NCBI RefSeq assembly: GCF_034424525.1
Contig: NZ_CP139979.1
Coordinates: 124,001 to 188,000 of the forward strand
Reading direction: 5' to 3'
DNA from: Sphingobium yanoikuyae
Lineage (GTDB): Bacteria; Pseudomonadota; Alphaproteobacteria; Sphingomonadales; Sphingomonadaceae
Length of the DNA stretch: 64,000 nt
The notes under the pieces were generated by a model. That model was not told where the DNA came from. It did not search any database and saw only the letters and a program-made list of their open reading frames with translations. Both the position numbers and the translations under genes were made by a program. Below, one piece after another: positions 34,967 to 43,821 of this stretch (positions are counted from its first letter, which is position 1; the number at the start of each line of letters is the position of its first letter).

Positions 34967-36192
34967 GGTGGGTTCAACGGGTGGCGGCAACACAAGCTTG
35001 GAAACGCTCTGCGGGCGTTTGATATTCGAGCGTTTTCCTTGGCCGTTCGTTGAGTTGCCGTGCAACGGCACTCAGCTTGGCCTGGCTGTATAGCGACAGA
35101 TCAGTTCCTCTGGGGAAATATTGTCGCAGCAGGCGGTTGGTGTTTTCGTTGGAGCCACGCTGCCAAGGCGATTGGGGGTCGCAGAAATAGACTTCGACAT
35201 CGGTAGCCAGTGAGAGGCGCGGATGATCGGCCAGTTCCTTGCCGCGATCCCAGGTGAGCGACTTGTAGAGTTCGCGCGGCAGGCGCTGCGTCTGCCTGAT
35301 CAGCGCCGACACGACGCTCCTGGTGTCCTTGTTGGCGACCTTGACCAGCATCACATAGCGCGAATGCCGTTCGACCAGCGTGGCGATGTAGCTGTTCTTC
35401 GTGCCGCCGATCAGATCGCCTTCCCAGTGGCCGGGAATGGCGCGATCCTCGACCGAGGCGGGACGCTCGCTAATCGACACGGCATCCTTGATCTGTCCGA
35501 GGCCATTGCGCTTGAGGCTGGCGTGCCGCGACCTGCGGATGGTGCGCCGGGCGCGCAGATGCTCCAGCAGTTCTTTCTTCAGAACCCCGCGTGCCTGTAT
35601 GTACAGGCTTCTGTAGATGGTCTCGTGCGACACCTGCCTATGGGGCTCCTTGGGAAAGCTGCGCCTGAGCCACCCCGCAATCTGTTCCGGTGACCATTTG
35701 CGGCGCAGCTTGGCCGATACTGCCTGTGCCAGTGACGGCGAGCAAGCCAGCTTGCAGGGCTTGGGCCGCAAGGCACGGTCCCATGCCGCCTGATCGGACG
35801 CCGTCGCCCGATATCGTGCAACACCGCCATTACGCCTGACTTCGCGACTGATCGTCGAGGGCGAGCGACCCAGTCGCCGTGCTATCGCACGCAACGGTTC
35901 GCTGACGCTCAGGCCCCGCGATATCTCCTCCCGCTCGGCAAGGCTCAGCGCACGACTGCCACGCTTGCGATCGGCGGGCCGGATGCCGCCGGTCGGCGAA
36001 ATCACCGAAAATACCGACGATGACGCTCGATCAAACCTGCGCCCGATCGAACTCATCGATTCCCCGCGCTGCCAACGATCCCATATCTCCGCTCGCTGGC
36101 TCGCCGTGTAATAGATCCGACGACGCTGCTTCATCGCGACACTCCATCTTCCTCAAAAGATTAAAGTGTTGCCGCCACCCGTTGAACCCACC
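34967..36192 (-). mobile_element. Complete IS30-family element (1226 bp)
   Basis: The 27 bases at 34967-34993 and 36166-36192 are perfect inverted repeats (outer end GGTGGGTTCAACGGGTGG). GC at 34965-34966 and at 36193-36194 is a probable 2-bp target duplication. One intact transposase gene fills the element. It separates the arsenic operon from the LysR module. Confidence 0.95.
34974..36134 (-). CDS. IS30-family transposase
   Basis: The 386-residue product has an N-terminal helix-turn-helix (SQRAEIWDRWQRGESMSSIG), a second one typical of IS30 (RRLGRSPSTISREVRRNGG) and a DDE core: Asp in GHWEGDLIGG, Asp in TWDRGKELADH, and Glu in RGSNENTNRLLRQYFPRG. All are intact. The coding end overlaps the left inverted repeat, as is common. 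The element may still be mobile. Confidence 0.95.
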   Translation of the reverse strand: MKQRRRIYYTASQRAEIWDRWQRGESMSSIGRRFDRASSSVFSVISPTGGIRPADRKRGSRALSLAEREEISRGLSVSEPLRAIARRLGRSPSTISREVRRNGGVARYRATASDQAAWDRALRPKPCKLACSPSLAQAVSAKLRRKWSPEQIAGWLRRSFPKEPHRQVSHETIYRSLYIQARGVLKKELLEHLRARRTIRRSRHASLKRNGLGQIKDAVSISERPASVEDRAIPGHWEGDLIGGTKNSYIATLVERHSRYVMLVKVANKDTRSVVSALIRQTQRLPRELYKSLTWDRGKELADHPRLSLATDVEVYFCDPQSPWQRGSNENTNRLLRQYFPRGTDLSLYSQAKLSAVARQLNERPRKTLEYQTPAERFQACVAATR

Positions 36193-36472
36193 GCGCATCT
36201 CGGCTGTTGACCCTTTGTCGACATCAGGCGTCAATTCCGCATGCCCAGGCGCGGATTGTCCGGTAACCGACAGGTCGCAATCAATTCGAGTCGTTCTGCG
36301 GGTAAAGTTTGAGCGTATGCCTGCGACGACGGCGGCCATTCGCAAGCAATCTTGGCATGAGACCATCGAGCGTCAGGGGGCAACAGTTTCATTCCTGTTT
36401 TCGAGCGGATGATGGCCGAGCATCCCAACTTCGGACGAGTTCGATCTTGCCCGGCGCTTACCGATCGAGTGC
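36193..36472. other. Intergenic region after IS30
   Basis: About 280 bases between IS30 and the LysR gene's stop. Short open frames exist on both strands but none has coding-like composition or a ribosome-binding site. Nothing recognisable. Confidence 0.45.
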
Positions 36473-37378
36473 TTACGTGAGGCGTCCAGCCGCAAAGTCG
36501 CGCGCGAGGGCAATGAATGCCTGGAAGGCTGCAGAGGAATTACGCCGGTTTGAATAATAGAGGCACAGCGGTGCCAGCGGCGGCGTCCAGTCCTCCAGGA
36601 TGCGAATGAGCCGACCTGAGGCGATGTCCTCGCGCACATCGGTCTCCATGAAATAGCCGATCCCAACGCCGCTCGTCACCGCGATCCGGGCAAGCGAGGC
36701 TTCGTCGAGGGTGACCGGACCCTCGACGGCCAGTTGCAATTCCTCCCCGTCCTTCTCGAACCGCCAACGGAACAGAGCGCCATTGGGAAGTCGCACCCGC
36801 ACGCAAGGATAGATGAGCAGGTCCTGCGGCGCTTGCGGAATGGGCTTGTCTTCAAAAAGGGCAGGGGACGCGGCGACCGCCATGCGCCGGGTCTGCCCCA
36901 GCGGTATGGCGATCGCGTCGCTCGGCACAAGGTCCGCACTGCGCACGCCTAGATCGAAGCCGGCCGCCACGACGTCGATGAGCCGCCCCTCGGTGACGAT
37001 GTCGACATGAACCTGGGGGTAGCGCTGCAGATAGGTCAGCACCAGCGGCACCATGATCTCGCGCGCCGCTGTTGCGAACGCATTGATGCGCAACGTGCCG
37101 GACGGCGTCTCCTGCTGGGAGCGCGCGGCGTTCATCGCCTTCCGGATATCTTCGAGCGCCGATTTGATCTGCGCAACGAAGATCCGCCCCGCGTAGGTGA
37201 GGGAGACGCTGCGCGTGGTGCGATTGAACAGCCGCACGCCAAGCTCCCGTTCAAGCTTGCCCACGGCGTTGCTGACGGCGGTGGTCGACATGCCAAGATC
37301 GAGCGCGGCGGCGCGGAACGAACCGCACCGGACTATGGCGAGCACCGCCTCCAACTCGATCAGCGAATGACGCATCAT
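36473..37378 (-). CDS. LysR-family transcriptional regulator
   Basis: The 301-residue product has an N-terminal winged helix (residues 1-62; [40 protein letters not shown]) and a periplasmic-binding-protein-like effector domain ([20 protein letters not shown] onward). It is divergent from a SnoaL-like and an SDR gene, with a perfect operator-like palindrome in the gap. That arrangement implies it controls them. I use 37378 as start, because an upstream in-frame start would place the palindrome inside the gene. Confidence 0.92.
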   Translation of the reverse strand: MMRHSLIELEAVLAIVRCGSFRAAALDLGMSTTAVSNAVGKLERELGVRLFNRTTRSVSLTYAGRIFVAQIKSALEDIRKAMNAARSQQETPSGTLRINAFATAAREIMVPLVLTYLQRYPQVHVDIVTEGRLIDVVAAGFDLGVRSADLVPSDAIAIPLGQTRRMAVAASPALFEDKPIPQAPQDLLIYPCVRVRLPNGALFRWRFEKDGEELQLAVEGPVTLDEASLARIAVTSGVGIGYFMETDVREDIASGRLIRILEDWTPPLAPLCLYYSNRRNSSAAFQAFIALARDFAAGRLT

Positions 37379-37389
37379 TGTCCCGTTAT

Positions 37390-37418
37390 TCGTGACACCC
37401 CATATCAATTTGTCACGA
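37390..37418. promoter_or_regulatory. Candidate LysR operator, 8-bp inverted repeat
   Basis: TCGTGACA (37390-37397) and TGTCACGA (37411-37418) are perfectly complementary with 13 bases between. They lie in the 96-base divergent gap, 12 bases from the LysR start, matching usual LysR autoregulatory sites. Confidence 0.65.
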
Positions 37419-37474
37419 TTATCAGGCGAAAAGTCCATCGCTAAATGGGTCTCATCACTGTTGAGGAGATGACC

Positions 37475-37804
37475 ATGCCCGTGAACTTACCCAAACCGAT
37501 CGCCGACTTCGTCGCCGCGAACGCCCGTCTCGATATGGATGGCATGATAGCGCCCTTCCTGGTCGACGCCGTCTTCATCGATAACGGCAAGCGCTTCGAG
37601 GGACAGGCGGCGATCCGCCAGCTGTTCGAAGAAGAAGTGATGCCGGTGAAGGCGATCTTCGAGCCCGACGCGGTTCGAAAAGAAGGTGGCGACATCATCC
37701 TTGAAGGTCTCGCCCGCGGCGATTTCCCGGGCAGCCCGCTCCGCTTCACCTACCGCTTCACGCTGAGCGACGGGGCCATCAAGATGTTAGAGACCACGGT
37801 ATGA
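37475..37804 (+). CDS. SnoaL/NTF2-like protein
   Basis: The 109-residue product fits a nuclear-transport-factor-2/SnoaL cone fold: [20 protein letters not shown] near the start, [19 protein letters not shown], and [19 protein letters not shown] near the end. These include small isomerases, hydrolases and ligand-binding proteins. It overlaps the following SDR by four bases, so the two may act on one substrate. GAGGAG lies six bases before the ATG at 37475. Substrate unknown. Confidence 0.8.
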   Translation: MPVNLPKPIADFVAANARLDMDGMIAPFLVDAVFIDNGKRFEGQAAIRQLFEEEVMPVKAIFEPDAVRKEGGDIILEGLARGDFPGSPLRFTYRFTLSDGAIKMLETTV

Positions 37805-38589
37805 GCATCGCGGTCGATCCCATCGAGTTCGCTGGCAAGCGGGTGCTCGTCAGTGGCGGGACCAAGGGTCTCGGTCGCGCTACGGTCGAACGCTTCCTCG
37901 CCGGCGGGGCGCGGGTCATCACCGCCGCCCGCGCGATCAAGGATCCCATTGCGAGCGTCGACTATGTGGAGGCGGACCTGACAACGGCGGAAGGCGGTGA
38001 AGCGCTGGCCGCAGCGGCAATCGAGCGGCTGGGCGGCATCGACATCCTCGCCCATGTCGTGGGTGGCTCTCATGCGCCCGCAGGTGGCTTTGCCGCGCTA
38101 ACCGATAAGGACTGGTTTGCCGCGCTCAATCTCAATCTGCTGGCGACAGTGCGGCTGGACCGCTTGCTGATACCGCAGATGATCGACCGCGGCCGAGGCT
38201 CCGTGGTCCACGTGACATCGATCCAGTCCGTCCTGCCACTGCCCGAGTCCACGACCGCCTACGCCGCCGCCAAGGCGGCTTTGAGAACGTACAGCAAGTC
38301 GATCTCGAAGGAACTCGGCCCCAAGGGCGTGCGGGTCAACGCCGTGTCGCCAGGCTGGATCATGACAGAGGCTGCGGGCGACTTCCTCGAAACGCTTCGT
38401 GCTGCCAGAGGCGGCACTACCGAGGATGCGCGACAGTCCGTGCTTGATGCCCTTGGCGGCATTTCGATCGGGCGCGGGGCCGAGCCGGATGAGGTCGCTG
38501 ACCTGATTGCCTATCTTGCAGCCGACCGCGCTGCCGCGATCCACGGCGCCGAGTTCGTCATCGACGGCGGAACGATCAGTACCGTCTGA
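37801..38589 (+). CDS. Short-chain dehydrogenase/reductase
   Basis: The 262-residue product has the NAD(P)-binding GGTKGLGRATVERFL near residue 20, the catalytic Ser/Tyr/Lys arrangement (VTSIQSVLPLPESTTAYAAAKAAL) and RVNAVSPGWIMTEAAG. It is a classical SDR of unknown substrate. It is translated from an ATG overlapping the SnoaL-like stop. The LysR regulator divergent from the pair is the likely controller. The overlap suggests a joint redox reaction on a small hydroxy- or keto-compound. Confidence 0.92.
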   Translation: MSIAVDPIEFAGKRVLVSGGTKGLGRATVERFLAGGARVITAARAIKDPIASVDYVEADLTTAEGGEALAAAAIERLGGIDILAHVVGGSHAPAGGFAALTDKDWFAALNLNLLATVRLDRLLIPQMIDRGRGSVVHVTSIQSVLPLPESTTAYAAAKAALRTYSKSISKELGPKGVRVNAVSPGWIMTEAAGDFLETLRAARGGTTEDARQSVLDALGGISIGRGAEPDEVADLIAYLAADRAAAIHGAEFVIDGGTISTV

Positions 38590-39103
38590 TGCCACCGCCA
38601 CGCTCCCGGCGAGCCTCAGCACGTTCATCGACCGTGCTGGGGCTTTTCACGTCGCTAGAGCGAATATTGCTGACGCGCGATGTCCGCCCCGCTCTCCGAC
38701 GATCGCGCAAGGCGCGTGCTGGTTGTCCGTCGTCACCCTCGGCAGGATTTAACCGTCCGCGACCCGCAGATTTTGGATGCCATACACGGCGAGGGAGCCG
38801 TCCACGCCCCGACCCAAATAAGACCTTCAGCCTCGATTCTTTGATCAGCAGCTGCGGCCGGTCCGCTTTCCCATTCTGGACGCCCGGGTCTGGCCGGTAG
38901 ACGACGGTCGCGTTTGGAGCGCAGATACAGAGATAGTTGCCTCTCAGCTGCGTCGCCTGCCGACCAAAGCCAGACGTTCCCATTCGCGCCGGTAGACGTC
39001 ATATTCTGCTGGAAAGCGATCGATCGCGGTGGTTGGATCTGATGGTCAGTCCTCGCCTCGAACACACCTGCCCAATCACTACGTCGATCGGCACAATGTA
39101 ATT
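38590..39103. other. Gene-poor region, 514 bases
   Basis: Between the SDR and the BigR-like gene I find no frame with coding-like composition, no ribosome-binding site followed by a credible start, and no repeat. It may hold a degraded gene, and it is where two modules meet. Confidence 0.45.
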
Positions 39104-39496
39104 CTAATCGATTATTTGAGCGAAACCGGCAACACCCTCCGGAGATGGTGCGCGTTTTGTCAGATGTAAGGGCGGGCGCAGATCGTCGACCTCACCCAGC
39201 CCCCCGAAAATCGCTTCCATCGTTCGGACACATAAAGCGACGCCCTCGTCGGCAAGCGTATACCAGACCAACTTGGCCTCCTTGCGCGTTTGAACGAGAT
39301 TGGCGCGGCGCAATTCGCCGAGCTGCTGGCTTAGTGCTGGCTGAGCGATCTGGGTTGCTTCACCGATTTCCGACACGTTGCGCTCACCGCGCAACAGACA
39401 GGAGAGGATCATGAGGCGCTGAGGTTGCGCAAAGACCTTGAGCTTGTCGCATGCGACGGTCGCAGCATCGCGGTCCTCGTAAAATGCGGCCGTCAT
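39104..39496 (-). CDS. bigR: BigR/SqrR-like persulfide-responsive ArsR-family repressor
   Basis: The 130-residue winged-helix repressor begins MTAAFYEDRD and has the recognition segment AQPALSQQLGELRRANL. Cys33 (ILSCLLRGE) and Cys89 (GVALCVRTME) correspond to the two cysteines that SqrR/BigR proteins link through polysulfide when sulfide rises. The neighbouring genes for persulfide oxidation and sulfide:quinone oxidoreductase fit that sensor. It overlaps the peroxiredoxin gene (four bases) and probably represses both directions from the operator at 40165-40181. Confidence 0.88.
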   Translation of the reverse strand: MTAAFYEDRDAATVACDKLKVFAQPQRLMILSCLLRGERNVSEIGEATQIAQPALSQQLGELRRANLVQTRKEAKLVWYTLADEGVALCVRTMEAIFGGLGEVDDLRPPLHLTKRAPSPEGVAGFAQIID

Positions 39497-40116
39497 GGCG
39501 CGTCCACGAAGCGGCAGAACCAGTCCTCGCGATCTTCATCAATGTCGGATGGGGGACTGAGTAACGGTTTCCCTTCGCGCCATCCTTCAGGAGCCAGGGT
39601 TTGGGCATTGCTCACAGCCTTCAACGCTTTAAGCATCCGCAGCATCTCATCAACCGAACGCCCCACATTATGGGGATAGCAGGTAATCGCTCTAATGACG
39701 CCTTCAGGGTCGATGAAGAAAGTCGAGCGCATCGCCATGCTGTCGGCCGATTGCTCATCGATCATGCCATAGGCACGCCCGATCGCCATGCTCGGATCTT
39801 CAATTATGGGAAAGCGGACATCGGCGTCCAGCGTCACACGGATCGCCCGGACCCACGCCAAATGCGAGTAAAGGCTATCGACGGATAGCCCCAACAGTGA
39901 CGTTTCGAGGGCTTCAAATTCCGACTGACGCCGGGCGAGTTCAGCGAATTCCGTGCTGCAGACGGGCGTGAAGTCTGCCGGATGGGAAAAAAAGAGGACC
40001 CAGCGTCCGCGCAGCTTGGAAAGCTGGATCTCGCCTCCCGTCGAGCGGGCGCGGAAATCCGGCGCGATCTCTCCAATGCGCGGTGACCGGCTCTCCGTTC
40101 TTTGTGCGATTTCCAT
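39493..40116 (-). CDS. Peroxiredoxin (Prx6-like)
   Basis: The 207-residue thioredoxin-fold protein has the peroxidatic Cys53 in FTPVCSTEFAEL, the supporting Pro/Thr before it and Arg in the typical later position. A long C-terminal arm ends DWFCRFVDAP, as in the 1-Cys (Prx6/AhpC-TSA) branch. Cysteines at ITCYPH and WFC could act as resolving residues. It reduces peroxides and perhaps persulfides in the cytoplasm. AAGGAA precedes the ATG at 40116. It is transcribed divergently from the persulfide dioxygenase gene and followed by bigR. Confidence 0.9.
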   Translation of the reverse strand: MEIAQRTESRSPRIGEIAPDFRARSTGGEIQLSKLRGRWVLFFSHPADFTPVCSTEFAELARRQSEFEALETSLLGLSVDSLYSHLAWVRAIRVTLDADVRFPIIEDPSMAIGRAYGMIDEQSADSMAMRSTFFIDPEGVIRAITCYPHNVGRSVDEMLRMLKALKAVSNAQTLAPEGWREGKPLLSPPSDIDEDREDWFCRFVDAP

Positions 40117-40164
40117 AGCGCTTCCTTCGACACTCCCGCCCCTTGACGCAAGAGGGTTAGTCAA

Positions 40165-40181
40165 TTACACGATATGTGTAA
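40165..40181. promoter_or_regulatory. Candidate BigR operator in the divergent promoter
   Basis: TTACAC (40165-40170), GATAT, GTGTAA (40176-40181) is a perfect 6-bp inverted repeat in an AT-rich stretch between the peroxiredoxin and dioxygenase starts. Its place fits one repressor controlling both transcripts. Confidence 0.65.
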
Positions 40182-40191
40182 ATATGAATTC

Positions 40192-41121
40192 ATGAGGTTT
40201 TCCGTGACCGACTCCGCGCTTGCAGCAGCCTCGTCGCAAATCTCTGCCGCTCAGGTTGGCATTCCCCAGATCAAGGCGTTCTTCGACGAGCCGACCTTCA
40301 CGGTGACCTACGTCGTGCACGATCCAGAGAGCCTTCGCGCCGCGATCGTCGACAGCGTTCTGGATTATGATCCGGCTTCGGGGCGCACATCTTTCTCCGC
40401 AGCCGAGGCGGTGCTCGCCTACGTCAAGGAAAAGGGGTTATCCGTCGACTGGCATCTGGAGACCCACGCCCACGCCGATCACCTCTCGGCCGCGCCCTAT
40501 CTGCAGCAGAAGATCGGCGGAAAGATCGCCATCGGCGAGCACATCGTCATCGTGCAGGAGACATTCGGCAAGCTGTTCAATGCCGGTACCGACTTCGAGC
40601 GCGACGGCTCGGACTTCGATCGCCTTTGGAAAGATGGCGACCGTTTCCGCATCGGCAATCTCGATGTCACGGTGTTGCATGTCCCGGGGCACACGCCAGC
40701 TTGCATTGCTTACGTGATCGGTGACGCCGTCTTTGTCGGCGATACCATGTTCATGCCCGACTACGGCACGGCGCGCGCCGATTTTCCCGGTGGCGATGCC
40801 CGCACCCTCTATCAATCTGCGATGCGGCTTTTGTCACTGCCGCCGGAGACGCGGCTCTTCATGTGCCACGATTATCTGCCGGAGGGGCGCAAGGACTATG
40901 TCTGGGAAACGACCGTAGAGGCCGAGCGCAAGGCCAACGTCCATATCCATGAAGGGGTAAGTGAAGACGAATTCGTCGCGATGCGCGAAGCACGCGACAA
41001 GACGCTCGCGATGCCGCGCCTGATCCTGCCTTCTGTCCAAGTGAACATGCGCGCGGGGCACTTGCCGCCGGCCGAGGACAATGGCGTCATTTATCTCAAG
41101 ATCCCGGTCAACGCGGTATGA
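40192..41121 (+). CDS. MBL-fold persulfide dioxygenase
   Basis: The 309-residue metallo-beta-lactamase-fold protein has the metal motif THAHADH at residues 91-97, then VLHVPGHTPACIAYVIGD and VFVGDTMFMPDYGTAR. It belongs to the ETHE1/Blh branch, which oxidises glutathione persulfide to sulfite with iron. It begins the long sulfide operon. ATG 40192 is taken as start; GTG 40204 has GAGG six bases upstream and may be used instead. An ATG at 40174 lies in the operator. The yeeE ATG overlaps its stop. Confidence 0.9.
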   Translation: MRFSVTDSALAAASSQISAAQVGIPQIKAFFDEPTFTVTYVVHDPESLRAAIVDSVLDYDPASGRTSFSAAEAVLAYVKEKGLSVDWHLETHAHADHLSAAPYLQQKIGGKIAIGEHIVIVQETFGKLFNAGTDFERDGSDFDRLWKDGDRFRIGNLDVTVLHVPGHTPACIAYVIGDAVFVGDTMFMPDYGTARADFPGGDARTLYQSAMRLLSLPPETRLFMCHDYLPEGRKDYVWETTVEAERKANVHIHEGVSEDEFVAMREARDKTLAMPRLILPSVQVNMRAGHLPPAEDNGVIYLKIPVNAV

Positions 41122-41567
41122 TGCTGCCCGGCTTCCCTAATGCCATGCCCGTTGCGGGGCTGGCAGGCGGCCTGCTGATCGGTCTTGCCGCCGCGATCAT
41201 GCTCCTCGGTCTTGGTCGCATTGCTGGCGTCAGCGGCATGCTCGCCCGAGCGTCGGGCATTGCCGATAGGGGCGCGCCGCGCGCCGTCGCGCTCGCCTTT
41301 GTTATCGGGCTGCCCGTGGGAGCGCTGCTCGTCACGCTGACTTCCAGCGGCGCCAGGCCTCTTTTCACAGGATCGATCCTGCAACTGGCCATTGCCGGAC
41401 TGCTCGTGGGTTTCGGCACGCGCCTTGGTTCAGGCTGCACGAGCGGTCACGGAGTCTGCGGTCTCTCCCGACTTTCGCGCCGATCGATGGTCGCAACGCT
41501 GACTTTCATGGTCAGCGGCTTCGCCACCGTCGGGCTGATGCGCGCTTTCGGTTTCATCAATGGATAG
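41118..41567 (+). CDS. YeeE/YedE-type sulfur transporter, first half
   Basis: The 149-residue membrane protein has four hydrophobic segments. The family signature GTRLGSGCTSGHGVCGLSRL contains the two cysteines that bind thiosulfate in TsuA-like transporters. The N-terminal region (AGGLLIGLAAAIMLLGLGRI) is also typical. Here the transporter is encoded as two half-size proteins; the partner is 220 bases on. It likely moves thiosulfate or a related sulfur anion across the inner membrane. Confidence 0.88.
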   Translation: MMLPGFPNAMPVAGLAGGLLIGLAAAIMLLGLGRIAGVSGMLARASGIADRGAPRAVALAFVIGLPVGALLVTLTSSGARPLFTGSILQLAIAGLLVGFGTRLGSGCTSGHGVCGLSRLSRRSMVATLTFMVSGFATVGLMRAFGFING

Positions 41568-41583
41568 TCGGAGGACACCGGGC

Positions 41584-41790
41584 ATGAAAAAGAATATGGG
41601 AGCGGTCGACCGGGTGCTGCGCACCATCATAGCCTTGGTGATCGCTTATCTCTGGTGGACCGGAACGATCAGCGGCGGCCTCGGTGTCGCCCTGGCGATC
41701 CTCGCAGCTATATTTCTTCTGACAAGCGCGATCAGCTTCTGTCCTCTGTACCGCCCGCTCGGCCTTTCAACCTGCGGCAGGGCCAAGTGA
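41584..41790 (+). CDS. DUF2892 membrane protein
   Basis: The 68-residue product begins MKKNMGAVDRVLRTIIALVI, the typical DUF2892/YgaP-tail pattern, with two membrane segments (TIIALVIAYLWWTG and LGVALAILAAIFLLTSAISF) and the CPLYRPLGLSTC motif near the end. Those cysteines occur in rhodanese-linked versions. It lies between the two transporter halves and its stop overlaps the next GTG. It probably helps sulfur handling; no activity is known. Confidence 0.85.
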   Translation: MKKNMGAVDRVLRTIIALVIAYLWWTGTISGGLGVALAILAAIFLLTSAISFCPLYRPLGLSTCGRAK

Positions 41791-42197
41791 AGATCCCCGC
41801 CATATCGTTGCTTGCCGGCCTCCTGTTCGGAGCGGGGCTCACCGTGTCGGGCATGGCTGACCCCGCGCGCGTGCGCGCTTTCCTCGATCTGTTCGGGGCG
41901 TGGGACCCCACGCTTGCCTTCGTAATGGCTGGTGCGATGATGCCTATGGCGATCGCCTGGCTGATCCAGAAGCGGATGCCCAAGCCGATCGCCTGCGACG
42001 CCTTCGACTTGCCTGGCACAAGCCTAATAGATGCCAAGTTGCTTGGTGGAGCGTCGCTGTTCGGAATCGGTTGGGGGATCGTGGGCCTATGTCCCGGCCC
42101 CGCACTCGCCGACCTTGCCATCGCGCCATTCGAGGCGGGGATTTTCGTGGTCGCCATGCTCGCCGGCATGATTTTGCACCGCATCACCACAAAATGA
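41787..42197 (+). CDS. YeeE/YedE-type sulfur transporter, second half (DUF6691)
   Basis: The 136-residue membrane protein starts with GTG at 41787, which overlaps the previous stop (GTGA). It has the pattern LLAGLLFGAGLTVSGMADPA, RAFLDLFGAWDPTLAFVMAG and LFGIGWGIVGLCPGPAL, where the cysteine matches the second-half sulfur-binding site. With the first half it would form a full transporter. A small hairpin (CCCGCT-TCGG-AGCGGG, 42205-42220) lies before the next gene. Confidence 0.88.
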   Translation: MKIPAISLLAGLLFGAGLTVSGMADPARVRAFLDLFGAWDPTLAFVMAGAMMPMAIAWLIQKRMPKPIACDAFDLPGTSLIDAKLLGGASLFGIGWGIVGLCPGPALADLAIAPFEAGIFVVAMLAGMILHRITTK

Positions 42198-42234
42198 AAA
42201 GAGGCCCGCTTCGGAGCGGGAGCGAGGAGAAGCC

Positions 42235-43818
42235 ATGAACATCAAGCCGCTCAACCAGGATTTCGCTGTCTCCCCGCAGATCGCACTCGCCGACATCCCT
42301 GCGATCATTGCGCAAGGCTATAAGGCGATCATGTGCAATCGACCCGACGGTGAGGAACCGGGCCAGATCGCCGCCGCGCAAATAGGTGAAGCTGCCGAAC
42401 GACAGGGCCTGCGCTTTGCCTATGTCCCCGCAATCTCCGGAGCGATCACTGATGCGAATGTCGCGGCCATGGCGGATGCGCTTGCGCGCCTACCTAAGCC
42501 GATTCTGGCCTTTTGTCGCTCCGGCGCACGATCGACGAAATTGTATGAATTGGTCTCATCGCAAAATCCTTCGGCACCTGGCGCCCGAGTTCACGATGTT
42601 GTGATTGTCGGCGGTGGCGCGGCCGGGATTGCAACGGCGTCCAGCCTCCTGAAGCGCAATCCCAAGCTGGATATAGCGGTGATCGAGCCTTCCGAGGAGC
42701 ATTACTATCAGCCTGGCTGGACGATGGTTGGCGCGGGTGTCTTCCACAAGGATTTCACGCGCCGCACCGAAGCGCAGGTCATGCCCAACCGAGTGGCCTG
42801 GATCCGGGCCGCCGCCTCAGGCTTTGCTCCGGATGAAAACAAGGTGATCCTCAGTGACGGCAGCGAAGTCCGCTACCGCATTCTCGTTGCCTGTCCCGGC
42901 ATTAAACTGGACTGGGATGCGATACCCGGCCTCGCCGATGCAATCGGCAAGAACGGCGTGACCTCCAACTATGGCTATGATCTGGCGCCCTACACCAACC
43001 GACTGGTGAAGGAATTCAAGAGCGGTCGGGCGCTGTTTACCCAACCGGCGATGCCGATCAAATGTGCGGGCGCGCCGCAGAAAGCGATGTATCTCTCCTG
43101 TCATCGCTGGGAAAAGGCGGGCGTCCTGCAAGACATCGACGTCCAGTTCCACACCGCTGGCGCGGTGCTGTTCGGCGTCGCCGCCTATGTTCCGGCGCTG
43201 ATGGAATATGTCGAGCGCTACGGGGCCCACCTCAATTTTGAATCGAAGCTCGTCGCGATCGACGGCGGCGCAAAGGTGGCGACGTTCGAACGCAAGGATG
43301 GCGAAGACACCCGGCGCGTCGAGGAGCGCTTTGACATAATCCACGTCGTGCCGCCGCAGGTCGCGCCCGATTTCGTACGCACCAGTCCGCTCGCCGCAGC
43401 CTCCGGCTTCATCGAGGTCAACGAGGCGACGCTGCAACATGTGCGCTATCCTAATGTCTTTGCATTGGGCGACGCCTGCTCTGCCTCGAATGCTAAGACT
43501 GCCGCTGCTGCACGGAAGCAGGCGCCGGTCGTCGCGGTCAATGTTCTTGCCGCGCTCGAGGGCAAGCCGCCGGTCGCAGACTATGACGGCTACGGGTCCT
43601 GCCCGCTGACGGTCGAGGCGGGCAAGATCGTCCTCGCCGAGTTCGGCTACAGCGGGAAATTGCTGCCCAGCTTTCCCAATTGGCTGATCGACGGAACGCG
43701 GCCCTCGCGCCTGTCCTGGCTCCTCAAGGACACCATCCTGCCGCCGGTTTACTGGCATGGCATGCTCAAGGGCCGGGAATGGATGGTCGCGCCGCACGCA
43801 ATCGAAGCGGCGCACTGA
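42235..43818 (+). CDS. Fusion of a phosphatase-like (DUF442) domain with sulfide:quinone oxidoreductase
   Basis: The 527-residue protein joins an N-terminal dual-specificity-phosphatase-like DUF442 domain (1-110; P-loop CRSGARS at 94-100 intact) to an FAD oxidoreductase (118-527; VVIVGGGAAGIATASSLL, PSEEHYYQPGWTMVGAG, ALGDACSASNAKTAAAARKQ). The second part is a sulfide:quinone oxidoreductase, with cysteines at residues 220, 277 and 289 and in DACSAS. It should oxidise H2S and pass electrons to quinone. The first domain's role is unknown; it may handle sulfane sulfur. GAGGAG precedes the ATG at 42235. Confidence 0.92.
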   Translation: MNIKPLNQDFAVSPQIALADIPAIIAQGYKAIMCNRPDGEEPGQIAAAQIGEAAERQGLRFAYVPAISGAITDANVAAMADALARLPKPILAFCRSGARSTKLYELVSSQNPSAPGARVHDVVIVGGGAAGIATASSLLKRNPKLDIAVIEPSEEHYYQPGWTMVGAGVFHKDFTRRTEAQVMPNRVAWIRAAASGFAPDENKVILSDGSEVRYRILVACPGIKLDWDAIPGLADAIGKNGVTSNYGYDLAPYTNRLVKEFKSGRALFTQPAMPIKCAGAPQKAMYLSCHRWEKAGVLQDIDVQFHTAGAVLFGVAAYVPALMEYVERYGAHLNFESKLVAIDGGAKVATFERKDGEDTRRVEERFDIIHVVPPQVAPDFVRTSPLAAASGFIEVNEATLQHVRYPNVFALGDACSASNAKTAAAARKQAPVVAVNVLAALEGKPPVADYDGYGSCPLTVEAGKIVLAEFGYSGKLLPSFPNWLIDGTRPSRLSWLLKDTILPPVYWHGMLKGREWMVAPHAIEAAH

Positions 43819-43821
43819 GCC

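Noticed and set aside
38576..39065. Short open frames between the SDR and BigR genes
   Set aside because: Arg/Ser/Pro-rich composition, no ribosome-binding sites, competing frames on both strands.
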